Source: Fimiplasma intestinipullorum (GTDB lineage Bacteria; Bacillota_I; Bacilli_A; Erysipelotrichales; Coprobacillaceae). Taken from it: a stretch of 8,416 bases of DNA. Below the pieces are notes generated by a model. The model made no database searches. It saw only the letters and a program-made list of their open reading frames with translations, and was not told the origin of the DNA. Made by a program: the position numbers and the translations under genes. Shown here piece after piece: positions 1 to 7,124 of this stretch (positions within the stretch are counted from its first letter, which is position 1; the number at the start of each line of letters is the position of its first letter). Location of the stretch: NCBI GenBank assembly GCA_018715065.1, contig DVMJ01000010.1, positions 1 through 8,416 of the forward strand, read 5' to 3'.

Positions 1-181
1 AGATCAACTCAAGTCAATGATTAATCTACAGACTAGAATGTCGATACTCATGTGTGTTTGAAAAGTTCAGCCATACACTGGTTTGCACACTGTTTTGAAC
101 CGAACGAGCTGCAGAAATCTACAACACACCCCACCGTGCTTTGTAGTATAAGACTCCTTCAGTCAGAATATAAAATAAAAA

Positions 182-227
182 GCCTGCGCAGGCAAGGATT
201 TATCCATGAGGATGTATTGCCGCAGGC
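182..227 (+). promoter_or_regulatory. Possible structured 5' leader of the PPOX-like gene
   Basis: Just ahead of the plus-strand gene lies a perfect 12-base palindrome, GCCTGCGCAGGC (182-193). The sequence CGCAGGC recurs at 221-227, so GCCTGCG (182-188) can pair either within the palindrome or with the distal copy. Between them GGAT (196-199), ATCC (202-205) and GGAT (210-213) offer a second pair of competing pairings. The region is GC-rich compared with the AT-rich stretch before it (167-181). An RNA with two mutually exclusive folds near the ribosome binding site is possible, but I recognise no known riboswitch family. It could equally be a DNA operator or chance. Confidence 0.3.
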
Positions 228-248
228 GGAAAGGAATGTGAAGTTCGC

Positions 249-644
249 ATGAATAAAATTGTAGATATTTTAAAAGAAATCCATATCTTCCATTTGGCAA
301 CCGTCGATGAAAAGGGCAATCCCCATGTCCGTCCTTTCTCCAGTGTAACTGAATACCGCGGAGAGGCATTGATATGCACAAACAACACCAAAGATGTTTA
401 TCAGCAGATGATCACACACCCGCAAATAGAAATGAGCGGTATGGGAAAAGGTGGCTGGATTCGTATTGATGCGACGGTTGAACGTTTAGATGACGATGAT
501 GCCCGAGCTGCGATGTTAAAAGACCCAACCGGACCAAGTCGCCTGTATCATGTAGGCGATGGCATTTTCGAAGTTTTCCGCCTTAAAGATGTCAAAGCTT
601 TTCGCTATGTGCATGGTCAGGAGGTCGAAATAATTGAAGGTTAG
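249..644 (+). CDS. Pyridoxamine 5'-phosphate oxidase-like (PPOX) split-barrel flavin-binding protein
   Basis: This small 131-residue soluble protein resembles the single-domain PNPOx-like family, in which a six-stranded split barrel binds FMN (or F420 or haem in relatives) at a dimer interface. The N-terminal pattern KIVDILKE...FHLATVDEKGNPHVRPFS (residues 3-31) is the family signature, in which the first strands and the R-P-F segment line the flavin phosphate site. A later stretch, GGWIRIDATVERLDD (about 73-87), matches the conserved strand followed by the A-x-V pattern. The length is normal for family members annotated only as PPOX-class proteins, so a redox role is likely but the substrate is unknown, and true pyridoxamine-phosphate oxidase (PdxH) activity is unlikely at this size. 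The ATG at 249 is preceded by AAAGGA (230-235), a rather long spacing. The gene stands alone, convergent with the kinase gene, and has its own terminator. Confidence 0.88.
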   Translation: MNKIVDILKEIHIFHLATVDEKGNPHVRPFSSVTEYRGEALICTNNTKDVYQQMITHPQIEMSGMGKGGWIRIDATVERLDDDDARAAMLKDPTGPSRLYHVGDGIFEVFRLKDVKAFRYVHGQEVEIIEG

Positions 645-669
645 ATCGTGTACGACACGATCTTTTTTT
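643..669 (+). terminator. Rho-independent terminator of the PPOX-like gene
   Basis: A perfect 9-base stem, AGATCGTGT (643-651) with ACACGATCT (655-663), encloses a 3-base loop and runs directly into seven T residues (663-669). The stem begins inside the TAG stop codon (642-644), so the gene and its terminator overlap. Confidence 0.92.
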
Positions 670-774
670 GAATACTTCCATGAACATGGACACACATTCC
701 ATCACAAAGACGATATCACTCATTCATTGACCGTATCAGCAATTTGGAACTGACAAAAAACAATACTTAAGTTT

Positions 775-812
775 AAAAAGGCAGAAAACATGTGATTGTT
801 GTTTTCTGCCTT
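775..812 (-). terminator. Rho-independent terminator after the histidine kinase
   Basis: GGCAGAAAACA (780-790) pairs perfectly with TGTTTTCTGCC (800-810), extended by two A-T pairs to 13, with a 9-base loop. Read on the minus strand the stem is followed by TTTTT (complement of 775-779), three bases beyond the kinase stop codon (816-818). On the plus strand the T tract is interrupted (TTATT), so it may act weakly in that direction too, as a backup between convergent genes. Confidence 0.9.
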
Positions 813-815
813 ATT

Positions 816-2399
816 CTATTGTGCCTGAGGAAACATTAACTGAAACTCCAGCGCATAGCGTGCATTGCTCACTTCGATGGTTCCATGTTGGCATTCGACC
901 ATCTTCTTAACAATAGACAGACCAAGGCCCGTTCCCTGACCGCTTGAACGTGCTTTCTCACCAATGGTGAATGGTTCAAAAAGTGTTTTTAATAATTCGG
1001 GTTCAACCCCTACCCCATTGTCGGCCACAAAGAGGCACACATGATCGGCCTGCTGTTCGACAGTAATAAAGATCGTCGTTTTCGCAGGATTGTATTTAAG
1101 ACTGTTACCGATCAGATTTTCCATGATACGATGCATCATCCGCGGATCCATCATGATCTTCAACGGTGTTTCTGGAATTGCCAGTTCTAACTCAAACCCA
1201 TGATCCGTGATCTCCGAATATTTTTCAGACAAAAACTGCCTGGTCCATTCAGCCAAGTCCATTTTTTCCAGCTGTGTTTCGTATTCTGGATGTTCTAAGC
1301 GGCTGTAATCAAATAGGGTATTGATGAGCTCGTTAGCCATCTTCGCCCGAGAATGAATCGTTAGTATATATTGGTGTTCCTTTTCCGGATCAACCTGATG
1401 CTCCAACAGGGCTCCCGAGAATCCCTGAATAACTGTCAGTGGGGTCTTGAGATCATGAGAGAGAGAGGTAATAATGCGCTGACGCTCTGCGTCCATGTGT
1501 TCTTTTTCCTGTTGTGCGGCATCAAGTTTGGCAACTGTTCGCTGCAGTTCTACCACCGTTTCGCGCAGTTCCAGCGGTAGTTGACTTTCCTCTATGGTAA
1601 ACTGGGCACTTTCACGGTAATGACCGATAGCTTGTTGTAAAGGATAAAAAGATTTTTTGATCCAGCGCCAGAAAAAATAGATCTGAAAGGCTACAACAAC
1701 GATAAACAAAGGCGCTACAGTAAGCCGGATCCGATTATTTTGAGCAAGGAGCTGCGTATAGCGCGCATCGTTAAACTCAGGGGTAACAAGCACGAGCTGA
1801 CGCAGTTCGCCTTTCGAATTAACAAAATGATATTGTTCAATACTCATATTTTTATGATAGATTCCTTGTACCAGACGCAATTCACGTTGTCCGATGCGTT
1901 TTTGATCCTGAAACAGATCGCCTGCCACAATTTCATACTGATCGTTCAAAAGACAGTAGGCATGAATGCGTTCATCCTTATTTGAAACATCATAAGATTC
2001 CTGATTCACTAAATATCGTCCTTCTCCATCCGCATTCTGAAAGTGCAGTACTGTATAACGATAAGGACTGTTATACACTGGAATATAAGTGAGATCAGCA
2101 TACCGAATTTGTTCAAGGATCCCTTCATTAGAAGCGTAAACCTGATTTCCATTACCATCGAATACAATAAGTGAAGAATCATTCCAGCGCTGCACTGGGA
2201 TGTTTTCGTAAGCATCTAGCTTGAGACTTTCGCCATAATCTAGAACATCTGTCATGCCGGGAAAAGCATAAAGCATCCGATTTGAGGTCCAATACCCCAA
2301 CAAAGCATAAAAGGTTAGATAGATCAAAGAATAAATAATCAGATTAATCACACAAAAAGTAGTAAAACTATAGTATTTCTTTAAAAAATTACCCTTCAA
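816..2399 (-). CDS. Membrane sensor histidine kinase of an OmpR-type two-component system
   Basis: This 527-residue sensor kinase autophosphorylates on His and passes the phosphate to the response regulator encoded just upstream. It has a first membrane segment at about residues 12-36, an extracytoplasmic sensor region of roughly 185 residues (about 38-222, with a Cache/PAS-like strand LIVFDGNGNQVYAS at 77-90), and a second membrane segment at about 226-245. A linker and coiled coil (about 275-305) follow. The HisKA motif SLSHDLKTP has phospho-acceptor H315. The ATPase domain shows the N box ENLIGNSLKY (N428, N432), G1 DNGVGV (460-465), F box LFEPF (473-477) and G2 GTGLGLSI (489-496). All catalytic boxes are intact. 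The start is TTG at 2399, inside the end of the regulator gene (11-base overlap), with no in-frame ATG before the first membrane segment; the possible ribosome site AAGGGGG (2413-2419) is distant, suggesting translational coupling. The ligand is unknown. The location next to an envelope-modification operon suggests a cell-envelope signal. Confidence 0.95.
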   Translation of the reverse strand: MKGNFLKKYYSFTTFCVINLIIYSLIYLTFYALLGYWTSNRMLYAFPGMTDVLDYGESLKLDAYENIPVQRWNDSSLIVFDGNGNQVYASNEGILEQIRYADLTYIPVYNSPYRYTVLHFQNADGEGRYLVNQESYDVSNKDERIHAYCLLNDQYEIVAGDLFQDQKRIGQRELRLVQGIYHKNMSIEQYHFVNSKGELRQLVLVTPEFNDARYTQLLAQNNRIRLTVAPLFIVVVAFQIYFFWRWIKKSFYPLQQAIGHYRESAQFTIEESQLPLELRETVVELQRTVAKLDAAQQEKEHMDAERQRIITSLSHDLKTPLTVIQGFSGALLEHQVDPEKEHQYILTIHSRAKMANELINTLFDYSRLEHPEYETQLEKMDLAEWTRQFLSEKYSEITDHGFELELAIPETPLKIMMDPRMMHRIMENLIGNSLKYNPAKTTIFITVEQQADHVCLFVADNGVGVEPELLKTLFEPFTIGEKARSSGQGTGLGLSIVKKMVECQHGTIEVSNARYALEFQLMFPQAQ

Positions 2400-3084
2400 A
2401 TTTGTAACCCAACCCCCTTATGGTCTGAATATAGCGCGGTTTGGATGGCTGATCTTCAATTTTGGCACGTATACGAGATATATGTACCATCATGGTGTCA
2501 TCATCCCCTTCATAATATCCTTCCTGACCAGTGGCCTCATATAGCTGTGACTTTGTGAAAACGCGTCCTGGTGAGCTCATTAACTTGACCAGAATTTTTA
2601 GTTCACAAGCCGTTAAAGGAATAGTTTTTCCATTTTTTAGAACCACCATGCGTTCAGGATCGTATTCCAGATCGCCATATTTAAACAACTGGGTGCCGGA
2701 AACCGTGGTATCCTGAAACTGATAGCTGCGTCGCAGCAACGCTTTGATATTGGCAATGACCTCTAGCGGATTAAACGGTTTGACCATATACATATCGGCT
2801 CCCAGATCCAGCCCAATGATCTTATCATGATCCAGTGATTTAGCTGACAATACTAGGATCGGCAGATGGCTCGTTTGGCGAATAGCTTTGATCGTTTCAT
2901 AACCATTCATTTTTGGCATCATGATATCCACAATCAATAAATCCACTTTTTCCTGCTTCAACAGCTCCAGTGCTTCCTTTCCATTGGCTGCCGTTAGCAC
3001 ATGAAAATGGTTATTTTCCAGATATAATCGCAATAATTCGACAATATCCTGATCATCTTCCGCAATTAAGATATGATATGTCAT
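2389..3084 (-). CDS. OmpR/PhoB-family response regulator
   Basis: A 231-residue DNA-binding response regulator. The receiver domain (about 1-118) has the acidic pair E9 D10 D11, phospho-acceptor D53 (IVDIMMP), the switch residue S80 (VLSAKS) and the conserved K102 in the VKPF motif. A winged-helix domain (about 130-231) ends in the typical R-I-R-A-K recognition helix and the C-terminal wing IRGLGYKFEG. It is phosphorylated by the kinase encoded downstream, with which it shares an 11-base overlap. The ATG at 3084 has a GAGGG ribosome site six bases upstream (3091-3095). It has its own consensus promoter, but no terminator separates it from the acyltransferase operon, so read-through is possible. 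Targets are not visible in the sequence. By analogy with regulators linked to dlt operons, the upstream operon is the first candidate. Confidence 0.96.
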   Translation of the reverse strand: MTYHILIAEDDQDIVELLRLYLENNHFHVLTAANGKEALELLKQEKVDLLIVDIMMPKMNGYETIKAIRQTSHLPILVLSAKSLDHDKIIGLDLGADMYMVKPFNPLEVIANIKALLRRSYQFQDTTVSGTQLFKYGDLEYDPERMVVLKNGKTIPLTACELKILVKLMSSPGRVFTKSQLYEATGQEGYYEGDDDTMMVHISRIRAKIEDQPSKPRYIQTIRGLGYKFEG

Positions 3085-3092
3085 TTATTTCC

Positions 3093-3142
3093 CTCATTTC
3101 TATTCTCTTTTCCCATAAATCAATTTTATTATAGAAAATGAG
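3093..3142 (-). repeat. Inverted repeat over the -10 box and ribosome site of the response regulator
   Basis: CTCATTTCTAT (3093-3103) and ATAGAAAATGAG (3131-3142) are inverted copies differing by a single extra A, 27 bases apart. One arm covers part of the -10 element and spacer of the promoter; the other runs into the GAGGG ribosome site. It could be an operator for a dimeric regulator, possibly autoregulation. A transcript reading through from upstream would contain both arms and could fold over the ribosome site, whereas one from the local promoter would lack the first arm. AT-richness makes chance a real alternative. Confidence 0.35.
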
Positions 3143-3156
3143 ATAAAAAATGTCAA
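3128..3156 (-). promoter_or_regulatory. Consensus sigma-A promoter for the two-component genes
   Basis: On the minus strand TTGACA (complement of 3151-3156) and TATAAT (complement of 3128-3133) are separated by exactly 17 bases. Both hexamers match the housekeeping consensus perfectly. Transcription would begin near 3121, about 37 bases ahead of the response regulator start. The promoter lies 21 bases past the stop codon of the SGNH gene. Confidence 0.88.
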
Positions 3157-3177
3157 ATCAGACTCTCTTTAGAATGA

Positions 3178-4152
3178 TCACTGCTTCATCTTTTTTCGGT
3201 TCTCATCAACCATCTGATGATAAAGACTCAGCGATTCCTTCCAGCTTAGATAATCTTTATCCTGGCGATGATCTGGTAAGCTAAAGTGATCATATAGATA
3301 ATTGCCTAAGAAATGTGTCACTTTCAAAGCCCCCGCATCATTCAAATGATCCCCGGCATCTCGTGTATCCATCTTCCAGTCAATCGGTGTTTCTAGATCT
3401 TGAAGGTTCAGGTCTACATAAGTCAAACCTTTATCCCGAGCATAATCCGCTACTGCCAAGTGTTTTCCCATATTCCAATTGACAGGGCTAGGCGTACTCA
3501 ACAGAAGTACTGGAATCTCTGCTTTTTCACAGGTATCGATGATCATATTTAAAAAGAGTAAATTGATCTTAGATATGGTCTGCGCCTGATCAGTTTCTTT
3601 CATATACGAATCCAGCGAAGTCACCGCCTGAACATTGTTATTAAAACGATAGCCTTTCATGACATTGTTGTAAGTGTAATGAATGTCTAAACTAAAATCT
3701 TCGACACGTAATGATTTCCAGCGATCATGGTATTCAAAGATAGGAAATACTTTACGGGCCTCCTCAGCTAATGGAGAAAATGGTTGGAAGCTGCGATAGA
3801 TGGCATTGGTCTCTAGAACGACCAGCTGTGGTTTCTGGGTCTGAAGTGTACGATCAAGCAATGTTTTGGTATAGTATAGTGGCTGACCAGGAGTAGCCAG
3901 GACATATGAAGTAAATCCATATTTTTCATACATCTCCATAGGAATGATAGAAGAATAAGCTTCACTATCCCCCAAAATCAAAACATCAATCGTTTCTTTT
4001 TTTTCACTGAGGATCCCGTTCGCAGAGACATCCCGCATCCCTGCTTGATCAAGATTATTTTTTGGGATAAAGACCCAGGAAAGATAGTACAGGATTACTG
4101 CAAAGATCAGTGAAAAAAGTCCAATCCGACCAATTATTCTGAGATATTTCAT
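3178..4152 (-). CDS. Membrane-anchored SGNH-fold (DltD-like) acyltransfer protein
   Basis: This 324-residue protein has one N-terminal membrane segment (about 8-29, after a basic start MKYLRIIGR) and an extracytoplasmic SGNH/GDSL-type domain. The four SGNH blocks are readable: LILGDSEAY with nucleophile S63, a glycine in TPGQP (G89), LETNAIY with N116, and DAGDHLNDAG with H269 (partner D265 or D268). In dlt-type systems DltD is the extracellular partner of the MBOAT protein and hands the acyl group to the polymer; the same role is inferred here. The protein is shorter than the roughly 400-residue DltD and closer to the SGNH partners found beside many MBOAT genes. A basic C-terminus (ENRKKMKQ) ends the protein. 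The ATG at 4152 has a strong AGGAGGT site (4159-4165) that overlaps the TAG stop of the preceding MBOAT gene; 11 bases separate the genes. It is the last gene of the acylation operon. Confidence 0.87.
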   Translation of the reverse strand: MKYLRIIGRIGLFSLIFAVILYYLSWVFIPKNNLDQAGMRDVSANGILSEKKETIDVLILGDSEAYSSIIPMEMYEKYGFTSYVLATPGQPLYYTKTLLDRTLQTQKPQLVVLETNAIYRSFQPFSPLAEEARKVFPIFEYHDRWKSLRVEDFSLDIHYTYNNVMKGYRFNNNVQAVTSLDSYMKETDQAQTISKINLLFLNMIIDTCEKAEIPVLLLSTPSPVNWNMGKHLAVADYARDKGLTYVDLNLQDLETPIDWKMDTRDAGDHLNDAGALKVTHFLGNYLYDHFSLPDHRQDKDYLSWKESLSLYHQMVDENRKKMKQ

Positions 4153-4163
4153 GTCCTCACCTC

Positions 4164-5717
4164 CTAAAAATTCGCATACATCGGATCAACAGGTATATAA
4201 CCGTAGCCATACGCTCCAAAAATGATGATCATCAGGATCAAAGCATAGTAGCATGCCCAGCGAATGGGAATAGGCTTTGCAGCAATCATCTGACGTATAG
4301 ATACCTGCCGCTCTTTTTGAATACTGACCCACAGCACAATGCCTAAGCTCAATAAAACAATGATAAAATCATGGGCATCTAGACCTTGAGAAAACAGCGT
4401 ACCATCCTGAAAAGAAGCCAGTGATGTTGTCGTCAGGATGCGTCCAAACATCTGCAATCCGGCCCAAAGCCCATTGGCATGGAAAAATAACTCTCCGATA
4501 CAAACAAGGATAAAGGTTCGTACGAGCTGCCAGCTCTGATAAAGCCAGTGATTGCGATCAATCCGCCACTTGGCAGACCATTTCCGAGTGACAGGTAAAA
4601 TGAGACTGCCTAAGAAGATCAAGGTAAAATGATAGAATCCAAAAAAGAGGAAATTCCAACCTGTTCCATGCCAAAAACCATTGCCGATCCAGACCGCCAA
4701 AAGTGCAAAAGCACTGCAAAGGATCGGTCCATAGAGAGGGCCAATCTTTTTTCTTGCTCTCACGGTTAACTTTTTAGACCAGGAAGACATCGCTACTGGA
4801 TAAAAAACATAGTCTTTAAACCAGGTGCCTAAACTGATATGCCATCGTTTCCAAAATTCAGAAATGCTTTTTGAGAAAAATGGCTGACGAAAATTTTCTG
4901 GCAGACGGATACCAAAGATCTCAGCTGTTCCAATGACCACATCCATCGTTCCTGAGAATTCCATATAGAGCTGCAAGGTAAACGCTAAAGCACCTAGCAG
5001 GATCATTTCACCAGCATAGTCCGTATAATTAGTGAAAATCGCCTTAACTAAGGGATTCAGCCGATCTGCAATCACCATTTTTTTAAAAAAACCATAAAGG
5101 ATACGCTGAATACCAAAAGTCAGCTGAGTATAAGTGATCGCTCTTCCTGCATAAAGCTGATCAGCTGTCTGTCGATAGCGAGCAATCGGCCCTTCCATAA
5201 TTTGCGGAAAGAAAGCCAAATAAAGACAGATACGTCCTAAATGTGGATCTGCTTTTTGCTGACCACGATACACATCAACCATATAAGAAACTGCTTGAAG
5301 TGTATAGAAGGAAAGTCCAATTGGCAACGCATAGCGGGGCACGCTCCATGAAATCGATAATCCCATTACAGCAGCCACCTGATTCAGATTAGATAAAAAG
5401 AACGGCATATATTTAAGCACTACTAGCAAACCCATATGCAGCAAGATGGCAAATAGTAATACTTTTCGTTTTTGCTTCATACGTATCTTTCTGGTTTCCT
5501 CCTGATGATCGATATGCTCCAACCACAAACCAAAATGATGAATTGAAAGACTGGATAAAATCACAAAGACAACAAGCTTTCCGCTGATGGCATAAAAGAA
5601 GAAGTAGCTGGCCGCTAATAAGACCAGCCACCTCTTGCGAACAGGCATCAGCTGATAAGCCAAGATCGTCAAAGGTAGAAAGACTGCCATATAAGCAACT
5701 GAATAATAAGAGTTCAA
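4164..5717 (-). CDS. MBOAT-family O-acyltransferase (DltB-like)
   Basis: A 517-residue polytopic membrane protein of the MBOAT family, with about ten or more hydrophobic segments beginning near residues 8-24, 29-55 and 86-106. Family landmarks are YALPIGLSFYTLQ (129-141), FFPQIMEGPIARY (169-181), YMEFSGTMDVVIG (251-263), LPENFRQPF (272-280), FWKRWHISLGTWFKDY (288-303) and GFWHGTGWNF (347-356) with the invariant catalytic His, H350. In the Dlt pathway DltB takes the acyl group from the carrier-protein thioester at the cytoplasmic face; the adjacent carrier and SGNH genes imply the same route here. The C-terminus GAYGYGYIPVDPMYANF (501-517) resembles the short aromatic motif that DltX supplies as a separate peptide. 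The start is TTG at 5717: GAGGAGG (5724-5730) sits six bases upstream and the next Met is residue 10, within the first membrane segment. It lies one base after the carrier protein stop. Confidence 0.92.
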   Translation of the reverse strand: MNSYYSVAYMAVFLPLTILAYQLMPVRKRWLVLLAASYFFFYAISGKLVVFVILSSLSIHHFGLWLEHIDHQEETRKIRMKQKRKVLLFAILLHMGLLVVLKYMPFFLSNLNQVAAVMGLSISWSVPRYALPIGLSFYTLQAVSYMVDVYRGQQKADPHLGRICLYLAFFPQIMEGPIARYRQTADQLYAGRAITYTQLTFGIQRILYGFFKKMVIADRLNPLVKAIFTNYTDYAGEMILLGALAFTLQLYMEFSGTMDVVIGTAEIFGIRLPENFRQPFFSKSISEFWKRWHISLGTWFKDYVFYPVAMSSWSKKLTVRARKKIGPLYGPILCSAFALLAVWIGNGFWHGTGWNFLFFGFYHFTLIFLGSLILPVTRKWSAKWRIDRNHWLYQSWQLVRTFILVCIGELFFHANGLWAGLQMFGRILTTTSLASFQDGTLFSQGLDAHDFIIVLLSLGIVLWVSIQKERQVSIRQMIAAKPIPIRWACYYALILMIIIFGAYGYGYIPVDPMYANF

Positions 5718-5718
5718 A

Positions 5719-5946
5719 TTAATCCTCCTCTTTTAGACGTTCGACCAACTGATATATACCCTCAACAGAGTTAAAGTTCTGGGCCGTAATCTCCACAGCC
5801 GGGATCATCACATCAAAAGCATCCTCCAGTTCTGCGACTAAAGAAAGAATGGATAAGGAATCCAAATACTGATCATCGATCAATCGTTTTGAATCCGTAT
5901 CAAGATCCGGTTGAATTTCTTTTAAGATAGCAATTATTTTTTCCAT
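5719..5946 (-). CDS. Discrete acyl/aminoacyl carrier protein (DltC-like)
   Basis: A 75-residue acidic four-helix carrier protein, the usual size for DltC and similar discrete carriers. The 4'-phosphopantetheine attachment site is S30 in LDSLSIL (28-34), followed by the helix II pattern SLVAELEDAFDVMIPA (35-50) and the FNSVEGI motif (58-64) that precedes helix IV. It needs a phosphopantetheinyl transferase encoded elsewhere. It should carry the product of the upstream adenylating ligase as a thioester, possibly after modification by the PLP enzyme, and deliver it to the MBOAT protein. The ATG at 5946 has AAAGGAG (5957-5963) ten bases upstream. It starts two bases after the PLP enzyme stop and ends one base before the MBOAT start, so expression is tightly coupled. 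Its position beside an MBOAT and an SGNH gene argues for the dlt-like role rather than fatty-acid synthesis. Confidence 0.92.
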   Translation of the reverse strand: MEKIIAILKEIQPDLDTDSKRLIDDQYLDSLSILSLVAELEDAFDVMIPAVEITAQNFNSVEGIYQLVERLKEED

Positions 5947-5948
5947 TT

Positions 5949-7124
5949 TTATAAATCTCCTTTCGGTGTATTTAATACTGATGTAGGCAGTGCTTTGCGC
6001 ACTAAATGGTGTACCGTAGCATCCCCTAAGATGATGGCCGGCAAACAGCGAGATAGAAACAGATTCATCCCTTCCGTTGGGCAGTATGCACCCGCCATCT
6101 TAAAGATAAAGGCATCCCCTATCGCCAGGGACGGCAGAGCAACAGCCTTGAGTAACAGATCGTTAACTGTACAAAGAGCCCCACAGATTTGATAGATACA
6201 TGTTTCACCTTGACGTGCCGGATAAACTTCATATGGCGGAACACGTAAGCCCATGCTTTGTCCATAGTAGACCAGATGATGTATCCCGCCATCCAGGATT
6301 GCGTATTTATATTCGCCTGTCTGTTTCAAATCTACGACACGGCTAAAATAATAACCACAGCTCGCTGCCATCGTCCGCCCGATTTCCAGCACAATCTCCA
6401 GGTTAGGATCTAGACGATCCAACAATGTAGACAAGTCATGTAAAAGCTTCGCTTCATCAATGCCGGTCTCGAAGTAGTCGACAGGCAAGCCAGGTCCATA
6501 TTCCAGTAAAGAAATTGTAAAATTGTATTTTTCTTTCAAATGGTCCATGAGTGTTTCCAGTTTGGCCATTTCCTTTTCAAAAAGATGACTACGACGTTTT
6601 TGGGTCCCGGAAAAAAACTGGATGCCTTGGATCTCAATGAATGGAGCCTGGGCACGAGAGGCGACTATCTGCTCAATACTCGCTTCATCCAAACCAAATT
6701 GATTACCGCTGGAAAGACGCAAAACCACAAAAGTGCGCCGCTGATATCGTTCGGAAAGAGACCGAAGCTGTTCATATTGTTGTATAGATTCAATCGTATA
6801 TAAATGCAGGGGCTGTGCCTTCTCAAAATAACTTTCCAGATCATGTTCATCTTTATAAACACCCGAGAGCACGATCTTTTCAGGCGGAATCGCGAGGTTC
6901 TGACAAATATCCAACTCACCTGGTGAGCAAATTTCAAAGAAATCTACCTGATCTTCTAAAACTTTTAAAAGAAATGGATTTGCCTTAGCCGCAAAACAAA
7001 GCTGAACGCGTTTTGGCAGCATACTTCGTAAATATTGCACACGATGAGTTAATTCATCAGTGTCAAAGTAGTAAAATGGGGTTGGGTAATGATTGAGTAA
7101 ATGTTCATACAGTTTCTGATTCAC
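5949..7124 (-). CDS. Fold-type III PLP-dependent decarboxylase-like enzyme
   Basis: A 391-residue protein of the ornithine/diaminopimelate decarboxylase class, with an N-terminal alanine-racemase-type barrel (about 15-260) and a C-terminal beta domain. Aligned by eye to ornithine decarboxylase, it shows the PLP Schiff-base lysine K47 (CFAAKANP), a glycine-rich phosphate loop EYGPGLPV (208-215), EIGR (E247, R250), DGG (D278), the Cys-loop GALCTVND with C318, and GAY with the PLP-binding Y347. The position of the PLP-stacking His (the FHVGS-type motif) reads GIQFFSGTQ, placing F171 there, and the acidic residue after the catalytic Cys is T319. Retained Cys and Asp favour decarboxylation over racemisation, but the distal substrate pocket differs from LysA and ODC. 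The subgroup resembles enzymes that work beside carrier proteins, such as BtrK and the exosortase-associated decarboxylase (recalled, not searched). The start is GTG with AGGAGG (7132-7137) seven bases upstream, inside the ligase gene. Racemase or free amino-acid decarboxylase remain possible. Confidence 0.82.
   Translation of the reverse strand: MNQKLYEHLLNHYPTPFYYFDTDELTHRVQYLRSMLPKRVQLCFAAKANPFLLKVLEDQVDFFEICSPGELDICQNLAIPPEKIVLSGVYKDEHDLESYFEKAQPLHLYTIESIQQYEQLRSLSERYQRRTFVVLRLSSGNQFGLDEASIEQIVASRAQAPFIEIQGIQFFSGTQKRRSHLFEKEMAKLETLMDHLKEKYNFTISLLEYGPGLPVDYFETGIDEAKLLHDLSTLLDRLDPNLEIVLEIGRTMAASCGYYFSRVVDLKQTGEYKYAILDGGIHHLVYYGQSMGLRVPPYEVYPARQGETCIYQICGALCTVNDLLLKAVALPSLAIGDAFIFKMAGAYCPTEGMNLFLSRCLPAIILGDATVHHLVRKALPTSVLNTPKGDL

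Noticed and set aside
141..176. A possible promoter for the PPOX-like gene (TTGTAG at 141-146 with AT-rich TATAAA near 169).
   Set aside because: The spacing is 22 bases for TATAAA and the alternative -10 at 17 bases (CAGAAT) matches poorly, so no promoter could be assigned.
206..241. An 11-codon arginine-rich mini frame (MRMYCRRRKGM) ahead of the PPOX-like gene, as a possible leader peptide.
   Set aside because: No ribosome site at the right distance and it is only what the repeat sequence happens to encode.
52..252. A 66-codon plus-strand open frame starting with GTG whose stop overlaps the ATG of the PPOX-like gene (ATGA).
   Set aside because: No ribosome site before the GTG, no recognisable domain, Cys/His-rich mixed composition, and its 3' part is the inverted-repeat leader. 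The ATGA overlap alone is not enough.
677..690. Perfect palindrome TCCATGAACATGGA between the two convergent genes.
   Set aside because: It lies after a terminator in a region with no gene to control; the loop is only two bases and there is no T tract.
6540..6803. Plus-strand 87-codon open frame opposite the PLP enzyme, and similar frames opposite the kinase and ligase.
   Set aside because: These are antisense shadows of conserved coding regions with no ribosome site or recognisable domain.
5949..7124. Assignment of the PLP enzyme as LysA (diaminopimelate decarboxylase) of lysine synthesis.
   Set aside because: The HxHIGSQ-type and Cys-Glu motifs typical of LysA are replaced (GIQFFSGTQ, Cys-Thr), and the operon is not a lysine pathway operon.
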